From Gottfriedia endophytica (GTDB taxonomy: Bacteria > Bacillota > Bacilli > Bacillales > Bacillaceae_G), in contig NZ_JAGIYQ010000012.1 of the NCBI RefSeq assembly GCF_017814275.1, positions 62,001-126,000 on the forward strand: a stretch of DNA of 64,000 bases. Reading direction: 5' to 3'. The notes below the pieces were generated by a model. It did no database searches. It had not been told where the DNA came from and saw only the letters and a program-made list of their open reading frames with translations. Below are positions 9,158-19,204 of this stretch, piece by piece (position 1 is the first letter of the stretch; each line of letters opens with the position of its first letter). A program made the translations under genes and the position numbers.

Positions 9158-12100
9158 TTAATTAACAGGGACTAATTCAATTTTTGTAGTGAAATTAGCT
9201 ACTTTTAATTCTGTTCCTCCAGACAAATTCTCTTTCGTTTGAAAATTACGCATTAGTAAATTTTCTTTAAGCATTACTTTAAACTTTTCAATAATTACTA
9301 ATAGCTCTTCCTCTCCAGAAAAATTAATATCAACGCGCATATTAATTGGTAGGTTTAATTTTTTTCTATGTTCCTGAATTGAACGAATTAGTTCCCGAGC
9401 AATTCCTTCTTGAATTAAGTCTTCTGATAAGGAAATATCTAACGTAACTGTGTAATCTCCATTTGTTGCAGAGGAATAGCCCTCTTTGGCAACTTTTTCA
9501 ATTAAAACATCCTTTAAATAAACTTTTATCATTTCATTAGAAGATGTAATCATTTCACTATACCCAAAACTGATTAACTTTTTGCATTCCTCATTTGTAA
9601 GTTGTTGAAGCACTTGATTTACATAATTTGACTGTTTTCCAAACTTTGCAGCTGATTTTTTGAAATCTAGTTTTAGCTTGAATGTAGTAAACATTTCATC
9701 ATCTTTTATTAATTGAAAATCTTTTACATTCAATTCATCCATAACGATATCTTGATAATGATCCCAATCCATTTCATGATGATTACTTATTAAAGATAAA
9801 CTTGCTAATGGTTGTTTAACTTTTAACGAATTGGAATTTCTAATGCTTCTACCTAATTCAACCACTTTCAGTACTGCCTCCATCTCTTTTTCTAATTTTG
9901 GATTGATCAATTCTTCGTTATAATTTGGATAATCTGACAGATGGACACTATTTCCTTTTAGCTTTGAAAAAATTTCCTCAGCAATAAATGGAGTAAACGG
10001 TGCTAACAATTGACTTATTTTCGTCAAGACTTCATAAAGGGTACAATAAGCAGCCGCCTTAACTTCATTCATTCCACTAGACCAAAATCGTTCCCTAGAT
10101 CGTCTTAAGTACCAATTACTTACTTCTTCTAATAATGTTGCGATTGCTCTAGCTGCATTTGTAAATTGATAATCCTCAAGATTCTCTCTACATTTTTTAA
10201 TCGTACTGTGCAAACGAGATAAAATCCAATCGTCTAATTTCTTTTTGTTAATAGAATAATTTGTTTCTGGATCAAATCCATCTAAATGTGCGTAAAGCGA
10301 ATAAAAACTATGAACATTAATTAACGTATCTATTAATTTTGATTTAGCTTCTTGAACTACACGTTCAGAAAAACGTTTTGGATTCCATGGTGCACTATCA
10401 ATCATCAATGCCCATCTTAAAGAATCGGCTCCATACTTTTGAATTAACTCTACAGGATCAAGTGCGTTTCCTTTACTTTTAGACATTTTTTGCCCGTTTT
10501 CATCTAAAACATGTCCAAGGGATAAAACACGCTTATAAGGAACTTTTCCTGTAAATAAAGTTGAAACAGCAAGTAAACTATAAAACCAACCACGCGTTTG
10601 ATCAATTCCTTCAATCACAACATCAGCCGGAAATTGTTTTTCAAACATTGATTTGTTTTCGAATGGATAATGATACTGTGCAAACGGCATTGATCCACTA
10701 TCAAACCAGACATCAATTACTTCTGGTGTCCTTGTCATTGTTCCACCGCATTGATCACACTTTAACTTCACATGATCTACATACGGCTTATGCAAATCAA
10801 TATCTTCATTTAGTGGATGGACAGACAGTTGAATTAACTCTTTTATACTTTTAGGAGCTGTTTGATGCTGACAATGATCACACTGCCATACGTTTAATGG
10901 CGTTCCCCAATATCTTTTTCGGCTAATATTCCAATCAACCATTTGTTCTAAAAAATTGCCAAATCTCCCGTGCTTAATATGATCAGGATGCCAAATTACT
11001 TCTTCATTGTTCTTGATAAATTGTTCTTTTAGTGCAGTGGTTTTGATGAACCAGTTTTCGTTCGCATAATACAATAGAGGCGAATCACAACGCCAACAGT
11101 GTGGGTAGTTATGTTCATATTTTTCCTTGTTAAATAATAACCCTTTTTCAGCTAAGTTACGGACAATATCCACATCACACTCTTTTACAAATCGTCCTTT
11201 AAAATTTGTTACGTCAGAAGTATAACGACCTTTTTCATCTACAACATTCACAAATGATAAACCATTTTCTTGAACAACTTTATAGTCATCTTCACCATAT
11301 GCTGGTGCGATGTGTACAATTCCAGTACCACTCTTTTCTGTTACAAAGTCAGCACCAACGATACAATGTCCTTTTTCTACTTTTACAAAATTAAATGGAG
11401 GTAAATAAGGAGTTCCAACTAATTCAGATCCTCGATGTACTGTTAAAATCTCAAAATCCTGTTTTAAAATAGTTGGTGCTAATGTTTCCGCTACAATATA
11501 AACCTCTTCACCTTTTTTCGCCCTTACATACATCATTGTTGGATTAACAGCTAATGCGACATTTGCAGGTAAAGTCCAAGGTGTTGTAGTCCATCCAAGA
11601 AAATATTCATTTTCACGATTTTTAATCTTAAATTTTATGGTTGCAGATAAATCCTTAACCATTTTGTATCCCTGAGCTACTTCGTGAGAGCTTAGGGATG
11701 TTTGACAGCTAGGGCAATATGGTGAAACTCGGTGCCCTTTCGTCAGTAATCCCTTTTCATGAATTGTCCCAAGAATATTCCATACACTTTCGATATATGA
11801 ATTATTTAATGTAACATATGGATCATCCATATCAACCCAGTAACCAAGTTTTTCTGTAAAATCCCTCCATTGTTTTTCATATACAAAAACACTTTCTCTA
11901 CATTTTTCAATAAAAGCTTCAACACCATAGTTTTCAATCTCATTTTTACCTGAAATACCTAATTGCTTCTCTACACCTAGTTCCACTGGCAAGCCATGGG
12001 TATCCCACCCAGCTTTTCTAACAACTTGATATCCCATCATTGTTTTGTATCTTGCCACTACATCTTTAATTGTACGTCCTAACGCATGACCAACATGTGG

Positions 12101-12244
12101 TAGGCCATTAGCTGTAGGAGGTCCTTCATAAAATACAAATGAATCATCATTTTTTCTAAGGTCTATTGATTTTTTAAAAGTGTGATTTTTTGACCACATT
12201 TCCTGAATTCTTTTTTCCATTTGTTGAACAGTTTCTTTTTCCAT
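9158..12244 (-). CDS. ileS: Isoleucyl-tRNA synthetase, type 2 (long form)
   Basis: 1028 residues, about 100 longer than the usual B. subtilis-type IleRS, and of the eukaryote-like IleRS2 type. The class I signature is HVGH (50-53), and KMSKS lies near 585. CP1 editing residues such as TPWTLP and zinc-binding CxxC pairs are present. The long C-terminal extension (about 900-1028) is typical of type 2 enzymes. IleRS2 is generally insensitive to mupirocin, and some Bacilli carry it beside a housekeeping IleRS1. Whether IleRS1 is present elsewhere in this genome cannot be seen. The RBS is AAGGAG, nine bases before ATG. A T-box leader controls it. Confidence 0.95.
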   Translation of the reverse strand: MEKETVQQMEKRIQEMWSKNHTFKKSIDLRKNDDSFVFYEGPPTANGLPHVGHALGRTIKDVVARYKTMMGYQVVRKAGWDTHGLPVELGVEKQLGISGKNEIENYGVEAFIEKCRESVFVYEKQWRDFTEKLGYWVDMDDPYVTLNNSYIESVWNILGTIHEKGLLTKGHRVSPYCPSCQTSLSSHEVAQGYKMVKDLSATIKFKIKNRENEYFLGWTTTPWTLPANVALAVNPTMMYVRAKKGEEVYIVAETLAPTILKQDFEILTVHRGSELVGTPYLPPFNFVKVEKGHCIVGADFVTEKSGTGIVHIAPAYGEDDYKVVQENGLSFVNVVDEKGRYTSDVTNFKGRFVKECDVDIVRNLAEKGLLFNKEKYEHNYPHCWRCDSPLLYYANENWFIKTTALKEQFIKNNEEVIWHPDHIKHGRFGNFLEQMVDWNISRKRYWGTPLNVWQCDHCQHQTAPKSIKELIQLSVHPLNEDIDLHKPYVDHVKLKCDQCGGTMTRTPEVIDVWFDSGSMPFAQYHYPFENKSMFEKQFPADVVIEGIDQTRGWFYSLLAVSTLFTGKVPYKRVLSLGHVLDENGQKMSKSKGNALDPVELIQKYGADSLRWALMIDSAPWNPKRFSERVVQEAKSKLIDTLINVHSFYSLYAHLDGFDPETNYSINKKKLDDWILSRLHSTIKKCRENLEDYQFTNAARAIATLLEEVSNWYLRRSRERFWSSGMNEVKAAAYCTLYEVLTKISQLLAPFTPFIAEEIFSKLKGNSVHLSDYPNYNEELINPKLEKEMEAVLKVVELGRSIRNSNSLKVKQPLASLSLISNHHEMDWDHYQDIVMDELNVKDFQLIKDDEMFTTFKLKLDFKKSAAKFGKQSNYVNQVLQQLTNEECKKLISFGYSEMITSSNEMIKVYLKDVLIEKVAKEGYSSATNGDYTVTLDISLSEDLIQEGIARELIRSIQEHRKKLNLPINMRVDINFSGEEELLVIIEKFKVMLKENLLMRNFQTKENLSGGTELKVANFTTKIELVPVN

Positions 12245-12280
12245 TTGATATCGCTCCTTATTATTAATTAATTAAAGCAC

Positions 12281-12580
12281 ACAAAAACCCGCCCCTATAA
12301 AAGGGACGGGTTTAACCGCGATACCACCCTAATTCTATTGAAAACTGTCCGTTCACAATAGCACTCAGTCACATACAATCATATGCGTTCTTTTTAACGG
12401 TAGACATCCGTTCAAACTTACTTTATTTCAGTCTGACTTCTCGGAGAGGATCTTCATTTATGACCTGAACACCAGCTTTCAGCATCTACTGGCTCTCTGT
12501 AGAACAGAATCATGAATTACTTTTTCTCGTCATCGAATTTGTGTGCTTTAATTGTTCTATATTATATAGCAAATGAAATA
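12281..12580 (-). promoter_or_regulatory. T-box leader, isoleucine-specific
   Basis: On the minus strand the conserved T-box sequence AGGGTGGTATCGCGG (12317-12331) precedes a terminator whose arms are AAACCCGTCCC and GGGGCGGGTTTTT (12283-12315). Further upstream is the AGAGAGCC...GCTGGTG distal stem I region and a stretch GAAGATCCTCTC where ATC, an isoleucine codon, sits in the expected specifier position. Uncharged tRNA-Ile should stabilise the antiterminator and raise ileS expression. The specifier assignment is from position only. Confidence 0.92.
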
Positions 12581-12713
12581 AAAATGTCAAATTAATCTGA
12601 ATATTTTCCCCTAAATATTTAATTTAGTTACAAGTATCAGTAATGCCAATTAACTACAGTATGTGATCCATATTAATTTAATATACTTTAAGCAGTCTTT
12701 AAATTTTTTCTGT

Positions 12714-12810
12714 TTTCGTAAACTCTGTTGTATTTAAGAATGCGCTTAGTTGATTGGAACGTAAGGATACTCCCACAAAAGTTTCGCACCTTCCTCTCCA
12801 ATCAACTTGT
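12714..12810 (+). repeat. Degenerate copy A of the GGCTSTTTT palindromic repeat
   Basis: It starts TTTCGTAAACTCTGTTG like the full copies and ends CTCGCACCTTCC-like then CCAATCAACTTG, but the whole GC-rich interior is deleted so only the outer stem remains (GTTGATTGGA with TCCAATCAAC). The rest of the region 12581-12984 between the T-box and the SDR gene shows nothing else. Confidence 0.75.
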
Positions 12811-12984
12811 TTATCAACTATCTGGACTATTTTATTTACAATATAGTTTTTTTTATTTTATATTAGAAGTACTTAAGTACAATATAATTTATCTGTGGAA
12901 TCACAAATAGAAATGATTTAATATAACTAAAATTAACTTTCATGTTTGGTCTTTTACGGTTAAATCAAAACAGGAGGATGAACT

Positions 12985-13758
12985 ATGGACTTAAAGTTAT
13001 CTGGAAAAAAAGCACTGATTGTAGGAGGAAGCCGAGGGATTGGAAAAGCTACTGCTCGCCAATTGGCTCTAGAAGGTGTGGATTGTACGATTTGTTCAAG
13101 AAATGAATCCTCACTTAAAATTGCTGCAGAGGAATTAGCTCAAGAAACAAACAGAAATATTTATCCAATTGTAGCAGATACCACTGATCCTGACTCTATC
13201 ATAAATTTAGTTGAAAAATCAGTAGCAGCAATGGGAAGCATTGATATTTTAATCAACAGTGGAGCTCGTGTTGGCGGCTTTGAGCCAGAGGATTTTAATA
13301 GTATTAAAGATGAACTTATTTTGAAAGATTTTGAAGAAAAGTATATGGGCTATTTTCGTTGTATCCGAGCTGTAGCTCCTTATATGATAGAAAATAATTG
13401 GGGACGTATTATAAATATAAGTGGTCTGGCTGCTAGAATTGGTGGCAATTATTTTAGTTCCGGTCCACGCAATGCATCTGTTGTCCATTTAACAAAATCC
13501 GCATCAATGGAATTAGGAAAGCACGGAATTAATGTTAATGCTGTTTATCCAGGAATTGTCGATACGGAAATGTTTAGAAACCGAGTCACTAACAAAGAGG
13601 CTGTGCGTCAGATGGCAGCACTTAATTCACTCGGCCGCTTGATTACAGTAGAAGAAATTGCAAATGTCATTACCTTCCTAGCTTCACCTTTGGCGGCATC
13701 GATTACTGGTGATGTCATTTCGGTAACCGGCGGAATTGGAGATACCGTTTTTTACTAA
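12985..13758 (+). CDS. SDR family oxidoreductase with altered active site
   Basis: 257 residues with a Rossmann fold. The cofactor loop is VGGSRGIGKA (13-22), and the NAG-like motif is NSGA (91-94). Ser146 of the catalytic set is present in INISG, but the usual Tyr and Lys of YxxxK are replaced: aligning on HLTK puts Ser159 and Asn163 at those places (FSSGPRNASVVHLTK). Related proteins with an xRN motif here form a known divergent SDR subgroup, so the change is probably not simple decay. The reaction is unknown. The RBS is AGGAGG six bases before ATG. A strong terminator follows. Confidence 0.85.
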   Translation: MDLKLSGKKALIVGGSRGIGKATARQLALEGVDCTICSRNESSLKIAAEELAQETNRNIYPIVADTTDPDSIINLVEKSVAAMGSIDILINSGARVGGFEPEDFNSIKDELILKDFEEKYMGYFRCIRAVAPYMIENNWGRIINISGLAARIGGNYFSSGPRNASVVHLTKSASMELGKHGINVNAVYPGIVDTEMFRNRVTNKEAVRQMAALNSLGRLITVEEIANVITFLASPLAASITGDVISVTGGIGDTVFY

Positions 13759-13811
13759 AAAGCTTGGATTGATATTGTAACTGTATCGTAGATTACCAAT
13801 AATAGTGTATT

Positions 13812-13851
13812 TAAAAACCGAGCCTCGCTAAAAGCAGAGGCTCGGTTTTTA
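13812..13851 (+). terminator. Terminator after the SDR gene
   Basis: AAAAACCGAGCCTC and GAGGCTCGGTTTTT form a 14-bp perfect stem with a ten-base loop. Confidence 0.92.
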
Positions 13852-13966
13852 GAATTTTCTAATCCCAATCTATCCCTATTGTATATTTAGCAGTATTCAA
13901 GAACTTATCAATCAAAAAATATATGTCTATTCAGTTCATTCTTCTCATTATTCTTAAGATAAGATG

Positions 13967-13995
13967 TTTCTTCAACAGGATTATTCGAGTATAAT
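13967..13995 (+). promoter_or_regulatory. Possible sigma-A promoter of prfC
   Basis: TATAAT at 13990-13995 is a perfect -10 box, but the -35 position holds only TTTCTT. It lies 58 bases upstream of the prfC start. Confidence 0.4.
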
Positions 13996-14053
13996 AGGAA
14001 GATGTGTAATCACTGAGAATTTATTTTTGTTTTTAGAAAGGAATTAATAATAG

Positions 14054-15649
14054 ATGGCAAATCAAGAGCTAATAAATCAAGTGTCTAAACGACGCATCTT
14101 CGGTATTATTTCCCATCCGGATGCTGGTAAAACAACACTTACTGAAAAATTACTTCTTCATGGTGGTGCAATTCGTGAAGCAGGTACTGTAAAAGCACAA
14201 AAAAATTCAAAATATGCAAAATCAGACTGGATGGAAATTGAAAAACAACGTGGTATTTCTGTTACATCTTCTGTTATGCAGTTTGAATATGATGAAAAAA
14301 TGGTTTCGATTATGGACACTCCAGGACATAATGACTTTGGTGAAGATACTTACCGTGTACTAACTTCAGTTGACAGTGCTGTAATGGTTATCGACGCAGC
14401 AAAAGGGATTGAAGCACAAACAAAGAAACTTTTCCAAGTTTGTAGAATGCGTGGAATTCCAATCTTTACATTTATGAACAAGCTAGACCGACAAGCAAAG
14501 GATCCATTGGAATTAATGGAAGAACTTGAAGAAGTTCTTGGTATGCCATCAGTTGCGGTAACTTGGCCAATTGGTAGTGGTTTCCAATTCGAAGGTGTAT
14601 ATGATCGCTTAGAAAATGAAGTTCATTTATTCCGTAAAGACGAAGTGATTAAGCTTGGTGAAGATGGCGTTCAAGGAAGTGAACTTGAAGGACATTTAAC
14701 TGCTGAAAACCTTGAAAATCTTCGTAACGAAGTTGACCTTCTTGAAGGTGCAGGTAATGAATTTGATCTAGAACTTGTTCAAACAGGTGAATTAACACCA
14801 GTATTTTTTGGAACTGCACTTGTTGATTTTGGTGTGACACCATTCCTAAATCATTTCCTAGATATGTCACCTGCTCCAGGTCCACGTAAAACGAACTTGG
14901 GTGAAGTAAATCCTACTGATGAATCGTTTAGCGGCTTTATCTTCAAAATTCAAGCAAATATGAACCCAGCACACCGTGACCGTATTGCTTTTTTACGTAT
15001 TTGTTCAGGTACTTTCGAACGTGGTATGAATGTTATGCTTTCTCGTACTGGAAAACAAATTAAACTTAGTCAGTCAACTCAACTGATGGCGAATGATCGT
15101 GAAACAATTAATAAAGCATATGCTGGTGATGTCATCGGTATATATGATTCAGGTACGTATCAAATTGGAGATACTCTTACTATTGGAAAACAAAAAGTCT
15201 TCTTCGAGCCATTACCGACTTTCCCGCCGGAATTATTCCTTCGTGTAAGTCCAGTTAACTCTTTAAAATCAAAACACTTCCACAAGGGAGTAGAACAATT
15301 AGCACAAGAAGGAGCTATCCAAGTATACAAAAATGAGTATAACGAGGTAATTCTAGGTGCTGTTGGTCAACTTCAATTTGAAGTATTTGAATATCGTTTA
15401 AAAAATGAGTACGGTGCTGATGTTCGTATGGAATCAGTTCCATATACAATTGCTCGCTGGGTAAAAACAGATGATGTGAAAGCTTTGAAAAAATATCAAG
15501 ATTCACGTAACATGCTTGTTTTTGATCGTTTTGAACGTCCTGTATTCTTATTTGCAAATACATTCACTTTCGAACGTTTCCAAGAACGTCATGAAGAGAT
15601 GGAACTTGTAGAAGCTCTAGATGTTAATAACGAAATTGCACCAGAGTAA
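14054..15649 (+). CDS. prfC: Peptide chain release factor 3 (RF3)
   Basis: 531 residues, the usual RF3 length. GTPase motifs are in order: HPDAGKTT (21-28), DTPGH, and NKLD. Domain 2 and the RF3 C-terminal domain (FPPELFLRVSPVNSLKSKHF, GAVGQLQFEVFEYRL) follow. RF3 recycles RF1 and RF2 from the ribosome after termination and acts in post-peptidyl-transfer quality control. B. subtilis lacks prfC, so its presence marks a difference from that species. The RBS is AAAGGA, nine or so bases before ATG. The gene is monocistronic with its own terminator. Confidence 0.96.
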   Translation: MANQELINQVSKRRIFGIISHPDAGKTTLTEKLLLHGGAIREAGTVKAQKNSKYAKSDWMEIEKQRGISVTSSVMQFEYDEKMVSIMDTPGHNDFGEDTYRVLTSVDSAVMVIDAAKGIEAQTKKLFQVCRMRGIPIFTFMNKLDRQAKDPLELMEELEEVLGMPSVAVTWPIGSGFQFEGVYDRLENEVHLFRKDEVIKLGEDGVQGSELEGHLTAENLENLRNEVDLLEGAGNEFDLELVQTGELTPVFFGTALVDFGVTPFLNHFLDMSPAPGPRKTNLGEVNPTDESFSGFIFKIQANMNPAHRDRIAFLRICSGTFERGMNVMLSRTGKQIKLSQSTQLMANDRETINKAYAGDVIGIYDSGTYQIGDTLTIGKQKVFFEPLPTFPPELFLRVSPVNSLKSKHFHKGVEQLAQEGAIQVYKNEYNEVILGAVGQLQFEVFEYRLKNEYGADVRMESVPYTIARWVKTDDVKALKKYQDSRNMLVFDRFERPVFLFANTFTFERFQERHEEMELVEALDVNNEIAPE

Positions 15650-15681
15650 TCTTAAAACCTTTTAACATATATTTATAATCA

Positions 15682-15722
15682 AGAAAAGTGGCTGAAACGA
15701 AATCAGTCACTTTCTTCTTTTT
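15682..15722 (+). terminator. Terminator after prfC
   Basis: AAAGTGGCTGA and TCAGTCACTTT pair around AACGAAA, followed by a T-rich run. Confidence 0.8.
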
Positions 15723-15811
15723 ATTATTGTTGATCTTAATACTAACCAATTTATTATGTAATACATAATTTTTCAAGGAAAACTGCATCCTAATTTTCAG
15801 GAGGTGCTGCT

Positions 15812-16018
15812 ATGACAGACCCAATTAAACCTGGAAATAAAAATCTACCAGACTTTAAAGAATTAAATGACCGAATAATTGCCGAGCGTGGAACATCTGG
15901 CCCTACATTAGTCATTAAAACAAATCTGGATCCTAAAGATTCAACCGCAGATAATCCATATGTTCAAAATGAAGACAAATCAGACAATCAGAAATTCAAA
16001 GATTTTTTTGAAGAATAA
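15812..16018 (+). CDS. Small acidic soluble protein, unknown function
   Basis: 68 residues, hydrophilic and without membrane spans, rich in Asp, Lys, Asn and Pro. The RBS is AGGAGGTG, seven bases before the ATG, an excellent match. A terminator follows within 50 bases, so it is an independent small gene. I do not recognise a family. Confidence 0.75.
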   Translation: MTDPIKPGNKNLPDFKELNDRIIAERGTSGPTLVIKTNLDPKDSTADNPYVQNEDKSDNQKFKDFFEE

Positions 16019-16035
16019 GCTGTATACATATTATT

Positions 16036-16068
16036 ACAAAGCCGGATTAATTTTTCTGGCTTTTTTTA
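16036..16068 (+). terminator. Terminator after the 68-residue gene
   Basis: AAAGCCGGA and TCTGGCTTT pair, followed by a run of seven T. It directly abuts repeat copy B. Confidence 0.8.
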
Positions 16069-16070
16069 TG

Positions 16071-16293
16071 GGCTCTTTTATAAAGATTTTTACTTTTAGG
16101 TTTTATAAATTAAAGACAAAAGTTAATTGGAACGGAAGGTTGCAGAGGCTTCTGTGGGAGATGCGGGAAGGCTGAGACCCCATAGGAGCGTATTCGACGA
16201 GGAGGCTCAGCTCACGCCCCTAGGAAAGCGAGCATCCCTACGTTCCAATCATCTTACACATACTAAGTAGCAACAATGTATTCGAAAAGAGCC
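16071..16293 (-). repeat. Copy B of the GGCTSTTTT palindromic repeat (MITE-like), inverted orientation
   Basis: 223 bases, starting GGCTCTTTT and ending AAAAGAGCC, so the terminal inverted repeats are visible. The GC-rich core contains GGGAAGGCTGAGACCCC and GAGGCTCAGCTCACGCCCC. The outer stem pairs TTGGAACG with CGTTCCAA. This is the only copy in the reverse orientation. A 71-codon frame running into it is not a real gene. Confidence 0.88.
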
Positions 16294-16321
16294 TGCCTTT
16301 TTATTAATAACTTACCCATTC

Positions 16322-16819
16322 TTATAACAATTTCGCCATAAAATACTCATTGAAAAACTTGTTATCGATTATTAGTGAATTTCGTTTTGTACCTTCTATT
16401 TCAAATCCCATTTTTTTATAGAGTGATAATCCTACTATATTTTGCGTTACTACTGAAAGTTCTAACCTCAAAATATTATGGGCTTTAGCCCACTCTTCTA
16501 ACTGTTTAAATAATTTTGTACCAATCCCACATCCTCGGTAGTCTTTTAAAATACCAATTACAAGATATGCTGAATGCTTCGTTCTTCTTGCGCTTCCTCC
16601 AATAACGATTAGATAACCTACTAGTTTCTCTTCTTGTTCGGCAACGAAGATCGTTGAATTATTCCTCTTTTCGATTTGCTCTAATTGTTTACGTTGTTGT
16701 TCAGATGTAATTTTCCTCTCTCCGGCTTCCATCAACATGAAATCTGCCTTAGATTCAACTTCCTTTATTAATTCTACAAATCTTTCAGCATCCTCAACTT
16801 TTATTTCCCTTATAAACAT
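16322..16819 (-). CDS. GNAT family N-acetyltransferase
   Basis: 165 residues with a GNAT fold. The acetyl-CoA loop region is LKDYRGCGIGTKLFKQLEEW (Q/RxxGxG/A type), and the C-terminal NIVGLSLYKKMGFEIEGTKR is typical of the RimI/YjaB-like branch. The substrate cannot be told. The RBS is GGAGGGG, six bases before ATG. Single gene on the minus strand. Confidence 0.88.
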   Translation of the reverse strand: MFIREIKVEDAERFVELIKEVESKADFMLMEAGERKITSEQQRKQLEQIEKRNNSTIFVAEQEEKLVGYLIVIGGSARRTKHSAYLVIGILKDYRGCGIGTKLFKQLEEWAKAHNILRLELSVVTQNIVGLSLYKKMGFEIEGTKRNSLIIDNKFFNEYFMAKLL

Positions 16820-16985
16820 AACTATCCCCTCCGATTATTTAGAAATCTTTCCTATATTATCGGAGGGAATAAATAATTTTTTTATTATTCAAAATATTTT
16901 TTGTCTATAAGATTAAGAAAACCAGATTATTTCTCCAATAACCTAATCTTCAAATATACAATTAGCCTTCACTTGAACTATAGGA

Positions 16986-17702
16986 TTATCTTATCCACTG
17001 CGTCAAACCAACCATCGAAATTAACCCAAGTATAAAAGAGAAAGTTGCAGCTCGTTCATTCCCATCACCATGGCTCTCAGGAATAATTTCTTTATACACA
17101 ACAAAAAGCATGGCACCAGCTGCAAATGCTAAACCATAAGGATTAATCCATTCAAATTTACCTGCAAAATTTACACCTATTATTGAAGCAGATAATTCAA
17201 TCAATCCTGTGATTGTAGTATAAATAAATGCTTTAGATTTCGAATTGCCAATTGTGATTAAAAAGAACGAGATTAGAAATCCTTCTGGTATATTTTGTAG
17301 GCCAATTGCAAATGAAACTAATTGTCCTAAGTTTTCATGTGAACTTGCATAACTTACTCCAGTAGATAAACCTTCTGGTACATTATGAATTCCCATAGCT
17401 ATAATAATTAGTAAAATACGTGGATTAAATCTTTTATTTGAATGATATAAATCAACATGAGGTAAAGTACTTTCAATAAACATTAAAATAAAAACGCCAA
17501 GTAACATTCCAATGGTTAGAACGATCATGTTTGATAATTTTAAAGTAGATGGAATTAATCCATAAGTTGATGCTGCCACCATGATACCAGCACTGTATGC
17601 TAAAATACTATCTTTCACCTGATGAGATATATTTTTCATAAATAAGGCAGGAATTGCTCCAAGTACCGTACAAAATGAACTAATAAAAATACCTTCATTC
17701 AT
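16986..17702 (-). CDS. ZIP family divalent metal transporter
   Basis: 238 residues with about eight membrane spans. Metal-site motifs of the ZIP family are clear: HNVPEGLSTGV in span 4 and QNIPEGFLISF in span 5, with a His-bearing loop (HVDLYHSNK). It probably moves zinc or another divalent cation into the cytoplasm. I set the start at the ATG at 17702, which has GGAGG ten bases upstream; the ATG 24 bases earlier has no RBS. Confidence 0.9.
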   Translation of the reverse strand: MNEGIFISSFCTVLGAIPALFMKNISHQVKDSILAYSAGIMVAASTYGLIPSTLKLSNMIVLTIGMLLGVFILMFIESTLPHVDLYHSNKRFNPRILLIIIAMGIHNVPEGLSTGVSYASSHENLGQLVSFAIGLQNIPEGFLISFFLITIGNSKSKAFIYTTITGLIELSASIIGVNFAGKFEWINPYGLAFAAGAMLFVVYKEIIPESHGDGNERAATFSFILGLISMVGLTQWIR

Positions 17703-17764
17703 ATAAACTTGTCCTCCATCTATCATATATAAATGATATGCTGTTCAGATGAAGAAATGACCAA

Positions 17765-17998
17765 AAGTTTTCGTATACTTTGTTGCTATTTAAGAAGGTG
17801 ATAAGTTGATTTCCACTTCAGGTTGCTCGCTTTCCGTGAGGCGGGCGGTGAGCCTCCTCGTCGCTATCGGTCCTGCGGGGTCTCACCTGTCCCGCTACTC
17901 CCACAGGAGTCTCGCACCTTCCGTTCCAATCAACTTCTTAATCATCATTTTTTAAATCAAAAACTTTTAAAAAATAACAATACTATAGAAAAGAGTCT
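17765..17998 (+). repeat. Copy C of the GGCTSTTTT palindromic repeat (MITE-like)
   Basis: Begins AAAGTTTTCGTATACTTTGTTGC and ends near GAAAAGAGTCTC. The core reads GCTCGCTTTCCGTGAGGCGG, then a GGGGTCTCACC arm, then CTCGCACCTTCCGTTCC. In this copy the loop side has GGCGGTGAGCC instead of GAGCTGAGCC, again matched on the other arm by GTCTCACC. Confidence 0.85.
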
Positions 17999-18132
17999 CT
18001 TCTTCTATCGTAAAATCCCATCTCATCTTTATTAATTGTTCAATATCCTTGATTTGAGCAAGTCTTATCACCAAATTTATCCTCTCCTCCCTTAAGTTCT
18101 CTAGGTTTAGTAAAGTACATATTTAGTTCAAC

Positions 18133-18172
18133 AAAAAAAGCATTACTTCCTTCTACTTGGAGTAATGCATCT
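18133..18172 (-). terminator. Terminator, minus strand
   Basis: Read on the minus strand, GCATTACTCC pairs with GGAAGTAATGC and is followed by seven T. It would end transcripts coming from the 18.3-kb small frame or the DUF817 gene. The stretch 17999-18132 shows nothing. Confidence 0.75.
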
Positions 18173-18262
18173 AATTGTTCTTTATATAAATTTCAAAAAC
18201 CCAATTTATTCTTCATTTTCTTAAGTTGGATTTATGCATTTAGAGAGTTCTATGATAATAGA

Positions 18263-18304
18263 TTATTTTTTATCTTGTAATCTAACTGCATTATAATTAT
18301 TCAT
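18263..18304 (-). CDS. Possible 13-residue peptide
   Basis: ATG with AAGGAGA seven bases upstream opens a frame for MNNYNAVRLQDKK before TAA. The RBS is much better than chance, and a terminator lies 90 bases downstream. It may be a real micropeptide or the truncated start of a lost gene. Confidence 0.35.
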   Translation of the reverse strand: MNNYNAVRLQDKK

Positions 18305-18347
18305 ATAAAATCTCCTTAGAAATTTTTTCAATATCTTATTTTTCTAA

Positions 18348-19157
18348 TTACATTAAACTATATGAATATCTCTCTTCTCTTTTTTGTTGTTTTCTGTTAA
18401 CAAAAGCCACTAAAATAAAACTAATAATGACTAATAAAAACCAAGATGTGATTTTTCCAGGATGAACAACTTGCCAATGGGATGCTTGATTTGGGTAGGC
18501 CCATGCTCCTAAAAATGTTGCGATATTTTCTGCAATCCAAATAAAAAAACCAATCAAGAAAAATGATAGAATTAAAGGCATTTTGAATTCTTGTCCTTTC
18601 AATTGAAAAAACACAATTGAACGTCTATATACAATAACTAATAAAACTAAAATGAACCATCTTAGATCAAGTATGAAGTGATGTGTAAAAAAGTTAGCAT
18701 AAATCACAAAACCTATTAGTAAAGTAACCTTTGCACTTGGATAATTACTCACACTTAAATTGAACCTCTTCCATGCTTGACAGATATAGCTTCCTACACT
18801 TGCATACATAAACCCACTATATAGTGGTACTCCTCCTATTTTCAAATATGAAAACTCTGGATAAGCCCATGAACCCATGTGGACTTTAAAAATTTCTAAA
18901 CAAATACCAATTAAATGAAATAAACAAATCATCAAAAGTTCTTCTTTTGTCTCATAACCTAAAAATATAAAAAGAAATTGAATTAAGATGCACACAATTA
19001 AAATTAAATCGTACCGAGGTAAACCTGGGATCATCACAACTTTTGATATTGCTAGAGTTGCAAATATAAAAACTGGGAATAAGCAACACATTGCTTCTTC
19101 GAATGTAAAAACTATTAAAAAATAAATAAACCGTTGTAATTTACTTGTAATCGTCAT
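18348..19157 (-). CDS. DUF817 family membrane protein (YoaT-like)
   Basis: 269 residues with about eight membrane spans and conserved motifs of DUF817: FTFEEAMCCLFP near the start, EIFKVHMGSWAYPE in the middle, and ENIATFLGAWAYP near the end. B. subtilis YoaT belongs here; the function is unknown. It lies 48 bases downstream of a two-component system on the same strand, so it may be its target. The RBS is AAAGGA, seven bases before ATG. Confidence 0.85.
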   Translation of the reverse strand: MTITSKLQRFIYFLIVFTFEEAMCCLFPVFIFATLAISKVVMIPGLPRYDLILIVCILIQFLFIFLGYETKEELLMICLFHLIGICLEIFKVHMGSWAYPEFSYLKIGGVPLYSGFMYASVGSYICQAWKRFNLSVSNYPSAKVTLLIGFVIYANFFTHHFILDLRWFILVLLVIVYRRSIVFFQLKGQEFKMPLILSFFLIGFFIWIAENIATFLGAWAYPNQASHWQVVHPGKITSWFLLVIISFILVAFVNRKQQKREERYSYSLM

Positions 19158-19204
19158 AAAAAATTCCTTTATAAATTGATAAAAAGTGTATATATAATGG
19201 CAAA

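Noticed and set aside
10561-10854. 97-codon plus-strand ORF inside ileS
   Set aside because: It is antisense to a highly conserved coding region with no RBS.
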